DNA of 64,000 nt from Delphinapterus leucas (lineage: Eukaryota; Chordata; Mammalia; Artiodactyla; Monodontidae), in assembly GCF_002288925.2 (NCBI RefSeq), contig NW_022098031.1, positions 196,741 to 260,740 on the forward strand, written 5' to 3'. Position 1 is the first letter of the stretch; each line of letters opens with the position of its first letter. Positions 48,961 through 60,890 of this stretch are shown piece by piece. The notes under the pieces were generated by a model that saw only the letters and a list, made by a program, of their open reading frames with translations, made no database searches and was not told where the DNA came from. The position numbers and the translations under genes were made by a program.

Positions 48961-51839
48961 TTCATTTGTATTCATTTTATTTCCCTCCCTTAATCCCTTG
49001 AATTATGAATATTGCAAGAATATTGACTTTATTATTTGTCACTGCTAATGCACTGTATTTCAGCTATATTATGTGTTAAGCAGTTTGGTAGCTACATTGG
49101 AACCCGAGCACCACTCAGAAAAGTACCATTCAGAGATATATGGAGAAATGTCATACAAATTCCAATTAAAGAGTTCTCAAATGAATTTTTAAAGCATAGC
49201 TGAAGTCAAAGTTGATTACTTTCTGTATGTTTCCTAGAGCATTTCTAAAGAAAATATTCCAAGTCCTGAAGCAAGTTTTATTACATTTTTTAAAATATAA
49301 CCCACCTGGACTGAAATGAAACAAATTTCACCTATTAGAGAAGTCATTTTTCACAATTTTACACTCACATATCTTTACATAGACATTCTAAAAAAATCTA
49401 ACAAAGTGTGGTTAAAATATACATTTTTCCAAATTTATGTTTAAAAAGGTACAGAATCTACTGTGTTTTATTAATAAAGAACATTCAATTCAAATTTACG
49501 TAAGTCATCTAGATATGGCTATATTCTTCAATGAACATAAAAGCCATGATAATAATTATTGCTCTACATATCTGTATATATAGTAATAAGCATGCAAAAT
49601 GTAAAACAAAGTTAATATTTTAAAACAGTGTGGCTGCTATAAACACCACATCAAAAGGCTAATGGAGAATACTTTTTTAAGTAGCAGTAAGTGAATTAAA
49701 ACCAGATTCCTTTCTCTTGGTCTAATAAATTGTTTAATGTTGTGTTTCTCAACCTGGGAGATATTCTCTGTGGAGATATTTTCACAGTTGTCCATGAGTC
49801 TTCTATGAGAATTTTTAAATTTTGTGTTTTACTTTTGATGACAATTTTTAAAAATAAGGCAAAGCATATTCTGGATTGTATGAGCACTCATGCAATTTCA
49901 CTGTATTTATTTGTATTTGTTTTTTATAATCTCATGTATATTAATTAAAAGCCAAATGATATCATGGTTTTTTATAATAAAATTGTATAATAAAAGGCTT
50001 TATGAAAGTTCAAGTACTACTATGTGACAAGAGAATTAAGGCATCATAGGGAATGTGTTGCCAGACTCAAAGGACCCAGGGCCACAGCACTCAAACCATA
50101 AGCACCTTGCAATCAGTCATTCCATTCTAGCTCAATATCATTCACTATATGAAATTAATATTGTCAATTTGAGATTGACTGACTTTGTACATTTGTTTTT
50201 ATCCTGCTTATAAATCAGACATGGCTTTATATATGTATTGAGCTATAAATAAAGGATATTAAAACCTAGTATTAATTGCACATTAAAAATAATTAAGTCA
50301 ATACAAAAAGTATGTAAGAATGTTTTTTCTTTATGAACTGTTTGTATGTCTCAATTTTGAGAGGGGGAAAAATGGTTTCTTTGATTTTTCTTCTCATAAA
50401 GAAAGACATATAAAAGAAGCAAGAGATGTCAACAGGAACCTTGAATCATTTAGAACAATTCTGCACTGATTATTTAATCAAAGCTTTAATTGAACAAACA
50501 CCCCCAGAATTTTTACAAACAGTACATAAAACAGCACAACTAGTCTGGGGTACACCAACCACACTTCCCAGAATTTGCCTGTGTTCCTGTTAACCTTTAA
50601 TGGTTTTGTTGGTCAATACATCCTAAAAGTCAATCAACATATATAAATGGCTCAATTTATATTGAGAAGTTGCTAAATATCCCAGGAGTGGTACAAGGAC
50701 ATGAGATCATTCCAATAGCTGGGTCTGTTCTCAACAGCATTAAGATCAAAAGGAGGCACACATATCTTTAAAAAATGAAAAATTCACAAATATAATGCAT
50801 ACCCTAGTAACTAATAAACAAAGCAACATAGATCATCACACATGCCAAGAATATATCATAAATATCCATAAATAGATCAAACTTCCCATAAAAACTAAAT
50901 ATGATAACGCTAACATAATTCAGCTTTATAACAGAAACAAAATGATCTTAAATCAAGTACGGTATGAGAAAATGAACAATCAATTTCCCCAAGAGCTCCA
51001 ATCTTCACAATAATTCTGCCGAATGCAATACGCATGGATTTACTAACACTTATTTAACTAGTACAAATGGCAAAAATATTAGCATAAAACTGTCAAATGA
51101 ATTAATAATGTTAACAGCATCACTTCCCATGTGTAGATATTTATTGATTTTGAAAAGTCTTATATGAAAATATTTCACTTCATATACTTGAAATATGATT
51201 CTATCCTCATATCTTTATTTGCATCACTAAGACAATCAGTGTCTTCAATTTATGTTAATTAGCTTTATCCTCTGCTTGCTATGAAAATTATGTCAGGTCA
51301 AATAATTTCATAGTTTCATACATTTATTACTAAAGGTCAGAAACTGAAAGTTGATGATGTACCCAGCTGTCCTAAAGTTGGTGACTATACAACAGGTACA
51401 GGTACTTGTCAACAGAAAACGAATAATTGTTGCCAATTCCTTGCACTTCCACCTGTAGGAACATATTATTTTTTTTCTCCTCTGCCCCTTCTTGACTTTA
51501 GTAACCGTCTGTCTCCTTCCTTTATTCTTCAACAATCTTTCTATTTGGTTTCCCATTTAATTCATCTTGTTGGCCTAATTTGGGCCAGCAAAGACAACCA
51601 TTTTTTGTCTTCACAGTGCACACCTTCATCATTAACTATGTCAGGTCCAACTCTTGGATAAATCTGCTGCAGACCAGGGACATCTATAGGGAGGCCTCCT
51701 GTGTATGGGGCACGTTTTTCTATCTTTCTTTCATGACTCAATTAATGCATCACTTCCACGCCAAAGGCTTCTCTCAGCTACTGGGGCCAGGCTGGTCCCT
51801 TTTTCCTCTGTGCTAAAAATGTTACTGTTATATTACACA

Positions 51840-51935
51840 CAGTTGCTTTTGTGTTTTTCTCACCAGGCAAACTAAGAACTTGAGGGCAGGAACCATTCAT
51901 CTTTCTGAGCCCACTGCCTAATACAATTAGCATTC
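51840..51935 (+). repeat. L2 3' end fragment
   Basis: Short match: aagaacttgagggcaggaac, cattcatctttctgagccca, ctgcctaatacaatt. Confidence 0.6.
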
Positions 51936-52149
51936 TATATGCTGAGGAAAACATCACTGAAGATGTTTTCCTCCTCTACCTCCAGCACACCACCTATGAG
52001 ACTTTATTTTCAGCTATTATTTACCTCCCTGAACAATTTTTTATTATCAAATAAAATGTCAATTATAACATTAACAAGTTACACTTATTTACATATAAAA
52101 TCTGGTATTTGCCTATGGAATGAAAAGTATTTGTGGTAAAAAAAAAACA

Positions 52150-52515
52150 AAACTCCTAATTGCCCATCAAAATCCATCCAGCTACACTACATTTTCCAGG
52201 CTTCCTAGAAGCTGATCACCAAATAGGATGTACAGGAAGGTCATTTATGACATTTCTGGTTATGGGTTTAAAACACAGCATGTCTGATCCTCTACATCCT
52301 CTTCCACCATCCCGAGAGTTGGGACACATATGCCTTTGCCTCAGCTTCAATGATGCAGATGAAAACAAGGAACTAGGGGATGAAGGTACAGTAAGATTTA
52401 ATCTGGGTCATGCCAAACTGAACCTCATCATCTTCTGACAAGAAATGCATTTTAAAAATTTTAAGTCACTATATTATTTGGCACATTTGTTTTAGCAGCT
52501 TAACCTTTAACCTAA
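52150..52515 (+). repeat. MaLR/ERVL-type LTR, ancient
   Basis: Resembles MLT/MST-type LTRs: ccaggcttcctagaagctga near the start, tcaatgatgcagatgaaaac, and the typical end tttaagtcactatattattt then tttgttttagcagcttaacc. Strand assigned from this end. Confidence 0.6.
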
Positions 52516-52612
52516 AATTTTAAAGCTTTTGTTTAACATTATCTCAATTATTAGGCAAATTTTTAATGACGGTAATTATCCAAATAGTTTTTTGTGTAAT
52601 ATAACCGAAAGA

Positions 52613-52954
52613 GGGACTTCCCTGGTGGCACAGTAGTTAAGAATCCGCATGCCAATGCAGGGGACACGGGTTCGATCTCTGGTCCAGGAAGATCCCACAT
52701 GTGGCGGAGCAACTAAGCCCGTGTGCCGCAACTACTAAGCCTGTATGCTGCAACTACTGAAGCCCACATGCCTAAAGCTCGTGCTCTGCAACAAGAGAAG
52801 CCACCGCAATGAGAAGCCTGCGCACCGCAATGAAGAGTAGCCCCCACTCGCCGCAACTAGAGAAAGCTCGTGTGCAGCAACGAAGACCCAAAACTGCCAA
52901 AAATAAATAAAATTTTTTTAAAAAGGACTCTCATTTAAAAAAAAATTATATATA
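52613..52954 (+). mobile_element. CHR-family SINE, long undeleted form
   Basis: Second long-form copy: head gggacttccctggtggcaca, B box gggttcgatctct, body with the gcaactactgaag unit, agagtagcccccactcgccg, and tail aaaataaataaaatttt. Flanks ataaccgaaaga (52601-52612) and ataacagaaaga (52956-52967) are a target duplication with one mismatch. Confidence 0.92.
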
Positions 52955-53269
52955 TATAACAGAAAGAAAGAAAACTAAAGCGCTTCTAACTAATAGTCTT
53001 CTTTTCCTAGGATTCTGCTTGAAAACTATACAGAAACTTTCCCTTGGGGCATTACACAAAAACACCTCAAAAGATGGAGAGTGGCAGGGCATCTATAGGT
53101 GGCTGCCCTATAATAGACTTAATGAGACTTTTTGCAAACCCATTAGATGAAGCCAGAGATCCAAGATAAGATACATATGTGGAACAGCTTCCAGAATCCC
53201 ATGGCACAAACCATATCCTATCCTTTAACTGCCCACATGCAAGCACATGTTGCTATTGTTAAGGGGATT

Positions 53270-53890
53270 TAAGCCCAAGTGGTGTCCATTCATTTCTTTC
53301 CTGGATCATTTGTCATCTCCTGGTTTCCAATCTTGCCCACTATGTTCTCTGCTTCTTCAGAGATGCCAAAGTGATTCCTTTAACAATATGGAGCTTCCTG
53401 TCATACTCAGAATAAAATATAGTCTTTACTGTGGCCTGCGAGGTCCTACATGCCCTGACTCCTAGATACTCCCCCATCCTCACTTTCAACCACTCTCCTC
53501 TCATCACCAGCCTTCTGGCTCTCCAAGTCTATTCTTACTTCAAGTCTTTGCCTGATATAATTTCCTCCAAATGTTCAAATGGTTCTTCCCAGCCTTTATT
53601 TGAGTCTATGTCACTGGGGCATCTCCTCAATGATACGTAGTTTTCTCTGACAAATCTATATAAAAGGGCAGCCCAAGTTACTCTCTAGCTTTATACTTTT
53701 CTTCCCTTATATCGTGCTATCTTTTCACTTGTATTGTATTATCTTTTTATTCATAACGTATCTCCCCAATTAGAATGCAATTTTCCTGTAGATAAAGACT
53801 TATCTTTCACTACTGTAATACACGGTGTCCACAGAAGTGGCAAAAATATATTAGGTATTCTAAAAGTACGTTTTGAATAAATAAATAAAT
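53270..53890 (+). repeat. L2 LINE fragment
   Basis: Clear forward L2 order: gtcatactcagaataaaata, tggcctgcgaggtcctacat, gccctgactcctagatactc, caagtctttgcctgatataa, ccccaattagaatgcaattt, and the end gtacgttttgaataaataaa. Confidence 0.8.
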
Positions 53891-55319
53891 TTGGCTCCAT
53901 CACCATTCCAATCCAAGAAAATAAATTCAAAGCAGACTGCCTACTGATTTTATTGAGTTTACTTTCAAAAAGGTCAGAGTTTAACCACCCTGAAGATAAG
54001 ACAACTCATCTAATAAGAACCTACTAATGAATGATAAATAAATTCATTAAGCAAATGTAAGAATAAAAACTACTACAGACCAGACTTCCAGGTTTCCAAA
54101 ATGGCCAAGTAAGGTAAATGTTTTAAGCAGAGCTTTGGATGCAGAAAGATATAAACCTTCACAGCTAGGCAATGTATTAAAATAAAGAAGATTTTCATCC
54201 TATTAAAAAATTAAAATTTCCCAATGTAAAAAAAAATTACGGTGTGGAAGAGACAAGTGATATTATTGGAAATAATCATTTCTCTTAGACAAGAATTAAA
54301 GTTTTTTTTTTACTTTTTGAATGAAAGTAGAACTATTGAATGTTCTATTCATGAACTTAATAACTTCTCTACTTAATAAAATAAAAGCCACAGAGAACCA
54401 GGAACAGGTAATCAAAGTGGAGCACAATGCCTCCGTCTTCCCTAACAGTCCTTCCTTTAGTACTTTAGAGAAGAAAAGCCTGGGGAATCAGAAGCTGTCA
54501 GCAGGTGAGAGAAACAGGCCTTTTAAGTGCTCTGATGTCAGGCTAAACTGAAACCAATGAACCAGTACAAATCTCAAAAGGGTCTAAGAGTCTAGACTCA
54601 ATATTAGAAAATCAAGATGAGTTAGCAGAACGGCTTCTAAGCAAAATGTGTGTGTATACTTATCATATACACTTATTGATTAAAAAGAAAACAACAGAAA
54701 ATGCGAATAGAAATAACCATTACTTAACTCTTCCAATTTTATGTTTCTAAAGTTTTTCTTTGATGCTTGGTCATGTGTCAAATTCAATATACTGATACAG
54801 ATAATATATTTATAATGTATAAATAAGTTTCCTTATCAGTATAGCAATTAAGATTAACCAGTATCTTAATATTAACCTAAGTCTTAATAAAATGAGACTA
54901 TGGCAATATGCCCAAATCACAGAATTAAGTTTTTAAACATAGACTAAACTTTATCTAAAAGCTGAAAATGCAAAACTAAAATAAAACAGAATATAACAGG
55001 TTATCAGGAAATTTCTGTTATCTCATAATAAAACACAGCCTCAGATGAAAAACAAGGTCATTTGGTAACAGAGTGCCTTAAATCCTCAGTCCCAGCGTGA
55101 GCTCTGTCTCTGTACACTTCATTCTGAAAATACACAGTTCCCACTTACAGACCAATGAAATATATCCAACAGTATATCTGCAGCATTATTTCCTTCTGTT
55201 CTGTATTCAGTTGCCCAGTATTTGAACTCCCTTCTTATTAGATTGGAATTCCCCTAGTATGAGTTCTAGAGAGAGGCAGGGCCCCATTCCTACTAAGAAA
55301 TAAAAAGACAACAAGACAG

Positions 55320-55650
55320 TTCCTCCCAACTGCCTAGGACTTTGGGCATGTAACCTAAATTCGGCCAACTAGATGTACCTACTCTGTCAATCTAGAAGTC
55401 AGGTCAGCAAGTCTACTTACTAGACAATTTGTGGATTCTTAACTTTTCACTGCTGCCCCTTCTCCCTTGGGGTGTGCCATTTTTCTGAGCCTAGTTCTTA
55501 AGTCCTCACTTTTCATAAATTCCTCTTATGTTCAAATCAGCTGAAGGTAGAATTTGTTGCTGCAGCCAGGCTGATACCCAGCCTGTGCAAAACCACCTTT
55601 TCTCTCCTTATTGTTTGTAGCAACTCAGGATTGGGGCAGTAATTGTTTTG
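55320..55650 (+). repeat. Possible ancient LTR fragment
   Basis: gggcatgtaacctaaattcg, gccaactagatgtacctact and tgctgcagccaggctgatac resemble diverged MaLR/ERVL LTR DNA. No target duplication. Weak. Confidence 0.35.
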
Positions 55651-55849
55651 TCTCAGTTGTCTTTCTTGAAATCTCTTAGAAAACTAAACACAAATATTGC
55701 TGATGCAAAAGGATATTATTTCAGAGAGCCAGGGGGAGTTGACTGAATACTCTAAAAACTGCATGAAAATTCTAAATGAGGCTTAAAAAAAAAAAAAAGG
55801 CAAAGTAAGAGAATGTGATTCAAAAAGCTTCCATTAAAAAAGCAAAGGC

Positions 55850-56044
55850 TGGGCTTCCCTGGTGGCGCCGTGGTTGAGAGTCCGCCTGCCGATGCGGGGG
55901 ACGCGGGTTCGTGCACCGGTCTGCGAGGATCCCACATGCCGCGGAGCGGCTGGGCCCATGAGCCGTGGACGCTGGGCCTGTGCATCCGGAGCCTGTGCTC
56001 CGCAATGGGAAAGGCCACAACAGTGAGAGGCCCGCGTACCACAA
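55850..56044 (+). mobile_element. CHR-family SINE (short cetacean form)
   Basis: Forward SINE (gggcttccctggtggcgccg head). The target duplication aaaaaagcaaaggc is at 55836-55849 and 56045-56058. It carries several private substitutions (gtgcaccggtctgcgaggat). Confidence 0.97.
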
Positions 56045-56091
56045 AAAAAAGCAAAGGCCTCCAAAACCTAGCATGACAGACTCTGCTCAAC

Positions 56092-56300
56092 CAGAAGTTC
56101 TCAACTAGTGGTGATTTTGCCACTCCAGGGACATTACAGCAATGTTTGTAGACATTTTTGGTTATCACAACTGGGGAAAGGGTGCATCTAACGGGGAGAC
56201 CAGGAATGCTGCTAAAAATCCTACAGTGTACATAACAGCTCCCCACAATAAAGAATTATCTGGCCTAAAATGTCAATAGTGTCAAGGCTGAGAAACCCTG
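56092..56300 (+). mobile_element. MER5A hAT-Charlie transposon
   Basis: 209 bp with ends cagaagttctcaacta and gctgagaaaccctg. The body (gtagacatttttggttatca, gcataacagctcccca-like region, aagaattatctggcctaaaa, tgtcaatagtgtcaaggctg) matches MER5A. The 8-bp target duplication is eroded. Confidence 0.9.
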
Positions 56301-56499
56301 CCCTCCACTCTACCTCCCTTCAAATCATAAATAAATAAATGCCCTCCCCCAGAGCTAGAATAACTCTCCCACAATTCATAATACCCAAATACTTTTATAG
56401 TTACTTATGCAATCCCATTTCTACCCCAATATTAAAAGAAAAAAAAATCTCATAACTTATCTGTCAATATCATGATCCATCTGAGAACTACCCAAATGG

Positions 56500-56960
56500 G
56501 AAAAAACTAAAGAAAGAGCAAATAAGGGAAAGTAATGAGTATGTGCAAAGAGCTTTAAAGGGCCAGGAAGCCTGAGGGAGTGGCAGGAAATATGGGTTGA
56601 AAAACGGTTGCGTTCATGGCCAAGAATGTTGGGAAATGAAGCTTGGAGGGATGATGCGATCAGACTCCAAAGTGTCTTGTACATCACAGAAGTCCCGATT
56701 TTGCTCTCTGAATAATGATAATTTTTAAAGAAAAGATTTTTAAGTGGGGTAGAGAAATATGTTGTTTCTTAGGAAGAAAATCCTAGTGTCACTTCAGGTG
56801 ACAATCTGACAGGAGCAGAGCCTGGTAGTAGGGAAGTTAGGAGGTTAGGAGACTACTTCAATAGTACAAGAGCTGAAGACAACAGCTGAGCAAAGGTGAT
56901 GGCAATGTGGATGGAAAACGAAGGCCAGAGAGATTATAAGCACGTTCTTAGAGATTTGTT
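56500..56960 (-). repeat. L2 LINE fragment, reverse orientation
   Basis: Order agggccaggaagcctgaggg, cagactccaaagtgtcttgt, ctgacaggagcagagcctgg, aggagactacttcaatagta, tgatggcaatgtggatggaa matches the reverse complement of L2. Confidence 0.7.
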
Positions 56961-57173
56961 AACCTCTTCCTTTAAAATAAGTATCTTCCAGTACTGTAAA
57001 GTATAATTAAGGAATAAAAATACTTTAAATGCATTAACACACCTCTATTTCCAGTGTGCACCAAAAGTACAGTAACATGTCAATGAATTAAAGTTACGCA
57101 ATGAGAATGTATGCTATTTAAATAATTTCTGTATGATTTCCAAATAACATGTACAGAAAGTTTATAATATTAC

Positions 57174-57318
57174 CTGCTCCAGGACTTCTTTATAGGTAAT
57201 AGTGGCTTTAGTATTTGTAACAGGACTGTCATAAATGATAGCAATCTTATCTCCTTTACCATTTTCAATATGACGATCGATGGCATTGTAACAAATGTTA
57301 AGCATCCCTTCCACAAAC
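57174..57318 (-). CDS. ACSS3: ACSS3 exon 2
   Basis: This exon has 145 bp. The first G completes a codon from exon 1 (probably Trp, TG|G), followed by 48 codons, ending phase 0. The acceptor is tttttcag|G and the donor is CAG|GTAATA. It encodes FVEGMLNICYNAIDRHIENG, KGDKIAIIYDSPVTNTKA and TITYKEVLEQ. This is the N-terminal ACS domain that precedes the AMP-binding domain. The text joins exon 3 (VSKLAG) without a gap. The preceding exon, with the mitochondrial leader, is not in the window. Confidence 0.97.
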
Positions 57319-57758
57319 CTGAAAAATAATTGGGAAGTAAAAGTGAATGACTTCAAAATATATATTGTTACTTAACTAGGTTTCTATAGTCCTAGTATGG
57401 CAGAGCTGCCCTTAAAACAGTGTTTCCCCATGCATGTTATGTCAGGTAATGATGGCTGTAAACTATTTAAGATGGTACAGAAGTGACACTTTTAATAAAT
57501 ATGTATTTATTTTCATGTGCACAAGAAGAAAATATACCTCACACTTCAAGATGACAATTTTGTGGATTTTATTGCTTAGGATGAAACTAGAGTACACAGC
57601 ACCAAAATAAGCTACTTTACATGGATGAAATGAATTGTATATAAGTGCAGCACAGATGCATTAAGCTGAGAGGGCAAATAGGAGATGCATGACTGAAGTT
57701 TGGGTACCTGCTGTAAAAAGACAGACTTACTGGAAAAATCAATTCTTCTTTGAAAGAT

Positions 57759-57810
57759 GTATATATATATATGTGTGTGTGTGTGCGCGTATATATACAC
57801 ACACACATAT
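57759..57810. repeat. 52-bp alternating purine-pyrimidine tract (TA/TG/CG/CA)
   Basis: A perfect purine-pyrimidine alternation runs through (TA), then (TG), a CGCG core, TATATATA and (CA). The TG and CA arms are complementary, so the tract can form Z-DNA or a hairpin with a short loop. It lies 441 bp upstream of exon 2 in transcription sense. Confidence 0.93.
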
Positions 57811-58549
57811 TTGTTTGTTTCAATTAAATGCAATACCCCCAATTTCACAAAGAATAGGTTAGTTCTTTTCTGCATGTGTGAAATGCTTCATAATCTGAAT
57901 AAACAATCAAAATGCACATAAAACGTTAATAGCTTTTTAAAAACTTTTCAATTCACCACTCTTTATCTCAATTACTGAGTGTGTTCCTTTGAAAATAAAG
58001 ACATAATGTAGATAGATGGAGAAAATTTTTAAGAAAATATAGCTCATTTTCCTGAGCATGGAATTTGCCACTTTTTTAGAAGGAGAGTATTAGATAAAAA
58101 ATACAAGTATAGTAATGGTCCATTTGTTCCAATGTCAGACTAGCAAATATTATAAAAATGCAAAATAACAGGAGGAAAATATTGAAGCAACAAGAAAAAG
58201 TCCCATTAAATAGCTGAGTATCACTGTCAGGTCTTCACTCAAAGAGCCCTGTGTGAAATGAAGCAGGGAGTTAAGAATGCCTATAGATACAGTGGCAGCA
58301 ATAAGAAATAACAGATACAGAAGGCAGTAGGAGGAGGAATAATTTATTCAGCGTCAGATGACTCTGTATACATCAGTAACGGTGAATATGGTGACCTTAC
58401 AGTACAGCACAGTGAGTAATTAATACAATGATTCTGAATTGCCAAGTGCAATAGATTTGATGTTTGCTCAAAAACATTGTCTCTTCTCCTCACCCTTACT
58501 TCTATTAAAAATATTTTGTCTCTTCCTCTTGCCTCCATCTTCATCAGTG

Positions 58550-59165
58550 GAGAGTACTTCCCTTGACTTTGGGGTCATCCATGTGATGTCAGCTCTGGCT
58601 AATAAGCAGTCATGAAGCATGCACTTGCTTGAAAGTGCCTGACACGACTGGGCTTGCTATCCTGCACCTACACCCTCTCCAGGAGAAGAGCCTCCAGGTA
58701 TTACTGCTGCCTCCTCAGCTTGGTGCCAAGAATGAGTATTTGCAGATGGGAGCAGAGCCCAAAAGAAGCAAGGAGCCCAACCCAGCCAGACACATGTCTT
58801 AGAACAGCGGCCCCCAACCTTTTCAGCACCAGGGACCGGTTTCATGGAAGACAATTTTTCCATGGACCCGGGGGAGTGGGGCTGCAGGGGGGATGGTCCA
58901 GGCAGTAATGTGAGTGATGGGGAGGGACGGGGAGCGGCAGATGGAGCTTCGCTCACTTGCCCGCCGCTCATCTCCTGCTGTGCGGCCCGGTTCCTAACAG
59001 GCCGCAGACCGGTACTGGTCCGCAGCCCAGGGGTTGAGGACCCCTGTCTTAGAATAACATTTCCAGTTGTGTTGATCCCATGACAACTACAAATTAACTG
59101 ATGAATAAATACCTTATGGCTCAGATTTTTATGGTGATATGCAGCATAACTGTGGCCACAATTAA
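58550..59165 (+). repeat. MaLR (MLT1-like) LTR interrupted by a hAT element
   Basis: Left part 58550-58804 (tttggggtcatccatgtgat, ctggctaataagcagtcatg, cccagccagacacatg) and right part 59055-59165 (caactacaaattaactgatg, ctcagatttttatggtgata, tgcagcataactgtggccac) follow an MLT1-type LTR from start to end. Confidence 0.65.
58805..59046. mobile_element. CpG-rich nonautonomous hAT transposon with perfect TSD
   Basis: 242 bp. The left end cagcggcccccaacc and the reverse complement of the right end caggggtcctcaacc form a terminal inverted repeat. Inside are accagggaccggtttcatgg, ttgcccgccgctcatctcct and aggccgcagaccggtactgg. The 8-bp target duplication tcttagaa is perfect (58797-58804 and 59047-59054). 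It generates a misleading 201-residue frame on the minus strand (58657-59262). Confidence 0.93.
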
Positions 59166-59489
59166 CTAATGCACTAAGAAAAAGTAAAAAATATTTACTC
59201 AATATTTTGGCAGAAATAAGGAAAGATACTTTATAGAATTTTCCCACAAAATACTTATTCATATTTTTGTGTTTCTGCTTTTATTTCTGAAAAGAATACG
59301 TTTCAGACATATGAAAGACTGACTCACTGGAACACTTCTTGATGATGTCATTATCCTCTATCTACCACTTCTACTCTACCACTCTTTGTGCTCAATATTG
59401 AATTATGCCCATAACATTTCACAAAACAAGGAGCCCTCTCGATTCCAAAGATTCATGGAGGACTCACTTTGTCATTTGCCTTATTGTTC

Positions 59490-59890
59490 TACTTCCTACT
59501 TGTTCCTTCTAGATATCTGTTGAAGGAGTTCACAGAGAGGATGTGACCCCAGGTTGACCTGTCAGCTGGACCCAGGCAATCAGAGGATCCCCCCATCCTT
59601 GGAACATGTGTGCCACCTACTATTCCCATACTAGTAGCTGTTTCAAGGACATAGCCTTGAGAAAGCAATGTGTTGTTGAGTCCATCTGGACTGAATATGT
59701 GTCTGAACCCAGATAAGGACATTATTTTCAAGATTCCTGTGGGTGGGTGCAGAGATCTACTCATCTCCTGACCACCCACGACATGCCTCAGACGCAAGTT
59801 TCCTTGCTTATTAAATCTGCCACCGACCTACCATTCTGGAGGGGCCTGCCCCTTTCTTTGGGCTCTCCTTGCCCTCCATGAATGGGGGCC
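59490..59890 (+). repeat. Possible LTR (unclassified)
   Basis: A GC-richer block with a candidate polyadenylation signal (cttgcttattaaatctgcca) near its 3' part and a direct gactcac / TG...CA-like context. I cannot define its ends or family. The 102-residue minus-strand frame here matches nothing I know. Confidence 0.3.
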
Positions 59891-59999
59891 AGTTTGCAAA
59901 CCAACAGCATTTTTCATGAAATCTCCTTCCTTTGCCAAATATTTAACTGACAGTAATTTCTAACATTCTATATCCATCCCTTTGCTCACTCTACGTACA

Positions 60000-60890
60000 T
60001 TCCCTAGGTGATCTCTATCCTTTTATGGTTTCAACTTCCATCTTTAGCTCCAGCTCTGATCCCCTTTCTGAACTCCGTTCCCTTATAGCCGACAGCCTGC
60101 TGGACATCTCTCCTTGGAAATAATAATATGTCCAAAACGATAATCATTTTCACCCCACCTCCAACTCACAGCCCATCTCAACTGCAAACTTGTTCCTCCT
60201 CCTGTTTTCCATATTTCAAGGAACCACCTTGCACCCACTGCAAGGTGTAGAAACTCAAAAGTTAAATTTGATCCCTCATTCTCCCCATTCTATCGATTGT
60301 ATGTACTGTCACATCTGTCTTTGCAATTGTTCAGTTCTCTCATTGATAACCTGGGTTACAATTCCTTTTTTTTAATTAATCTCTTTGCCCTAGGTCTTAC
60401 CCCATCCTCTCAAGTCATCTTCCTTTGCTACTAGAATGTCCTTCCTCAAATTAAATATTATCACATCAAATGGCACTCAAACTCATTTAATACCTTTCCA
60501 TAAAGCTCAGGATAAAAAGTATATATCTTTAGATGATATAAAAGACCCCTCATCTACTCAGCTTCATTTCCCCTCATGCAACTTCCCATGCTCCAGCTAT
60601 ATTGAATTACAAAATGTGCAATTCCTAGAGTTCACATTATTCAAAGAATTTATGTGGCTGTTTTTTCTGTGGCTGTCCTTCTCCTTTACCACCGCCCTCT
60701 CCCAAGTAGTTCCAAAGACCTGTGCACATATCTCTACAATACTACTTATCATATTACATTAACAATTAGTCCACTTACTTAAATGTTTCCCTCATTTTAC
60801 TATAACCTGACAGCAAGGACTATATTTTCCTTATAGTCTGAGGATCTATATATTAGGCACCCAATAAATATTTGATAAATGAAGAATGAA
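60000..60890 (+). repeat. L2 LINE fragment
   Basis: Forward L2 order: cagcctgctggacatctctc, atatgtccaaaacgataatc, acagcccatctcaactgcaa, then tagtctgaggatctatatat and cacccaataaatatttgata. Contains spurious frames. Confidence 0.7.

Larger units (their letters stand above)
41054..57173 (-). other. ACSS3: ACSS3 intron 2 (16.1 kb)
   Basis: Bounded by donor GTAATA after exon 2 and acceptor TTATAG before exon 3. It contains most of the window's older repeats plus SINEs listed separately. In 42330-43855, 44230-45300, 45590-47610, 48965-51835 and 53900-55315 I recognise nothing beyond AT-rich DNA and weak repeat-like snippets. No additional exon-like frame with ACSS3 similarity is present. Confidence 0.85.

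Noticed and set aside
55752..56246. 164-residue minus-strand frame and overlapping 76-84-residue frames
   Set aside because: It is the translation of a CHR-SINE joined to a MER5A transposon. The same GLSLLWPLPL / SRSAACGIFP-type peptides recur at every SINE copy in the window.
58850..59040. Possible CpG-island promoter or exon 1 of ACSS3
   Set aside because: The boundaries are exactly those of a transposon with an 8-bp target duplication, and no mitochondrial leader or splice donor consistent with exon 2 phase is found.
58657..59262. 201-residue minus-strand reading frame, the longest in the window
   Set aside because: It runs through the CpG-rich hAT element and its LTR host. It has no recognisable domain or splice context, and its end is fixed by transposon sequence.
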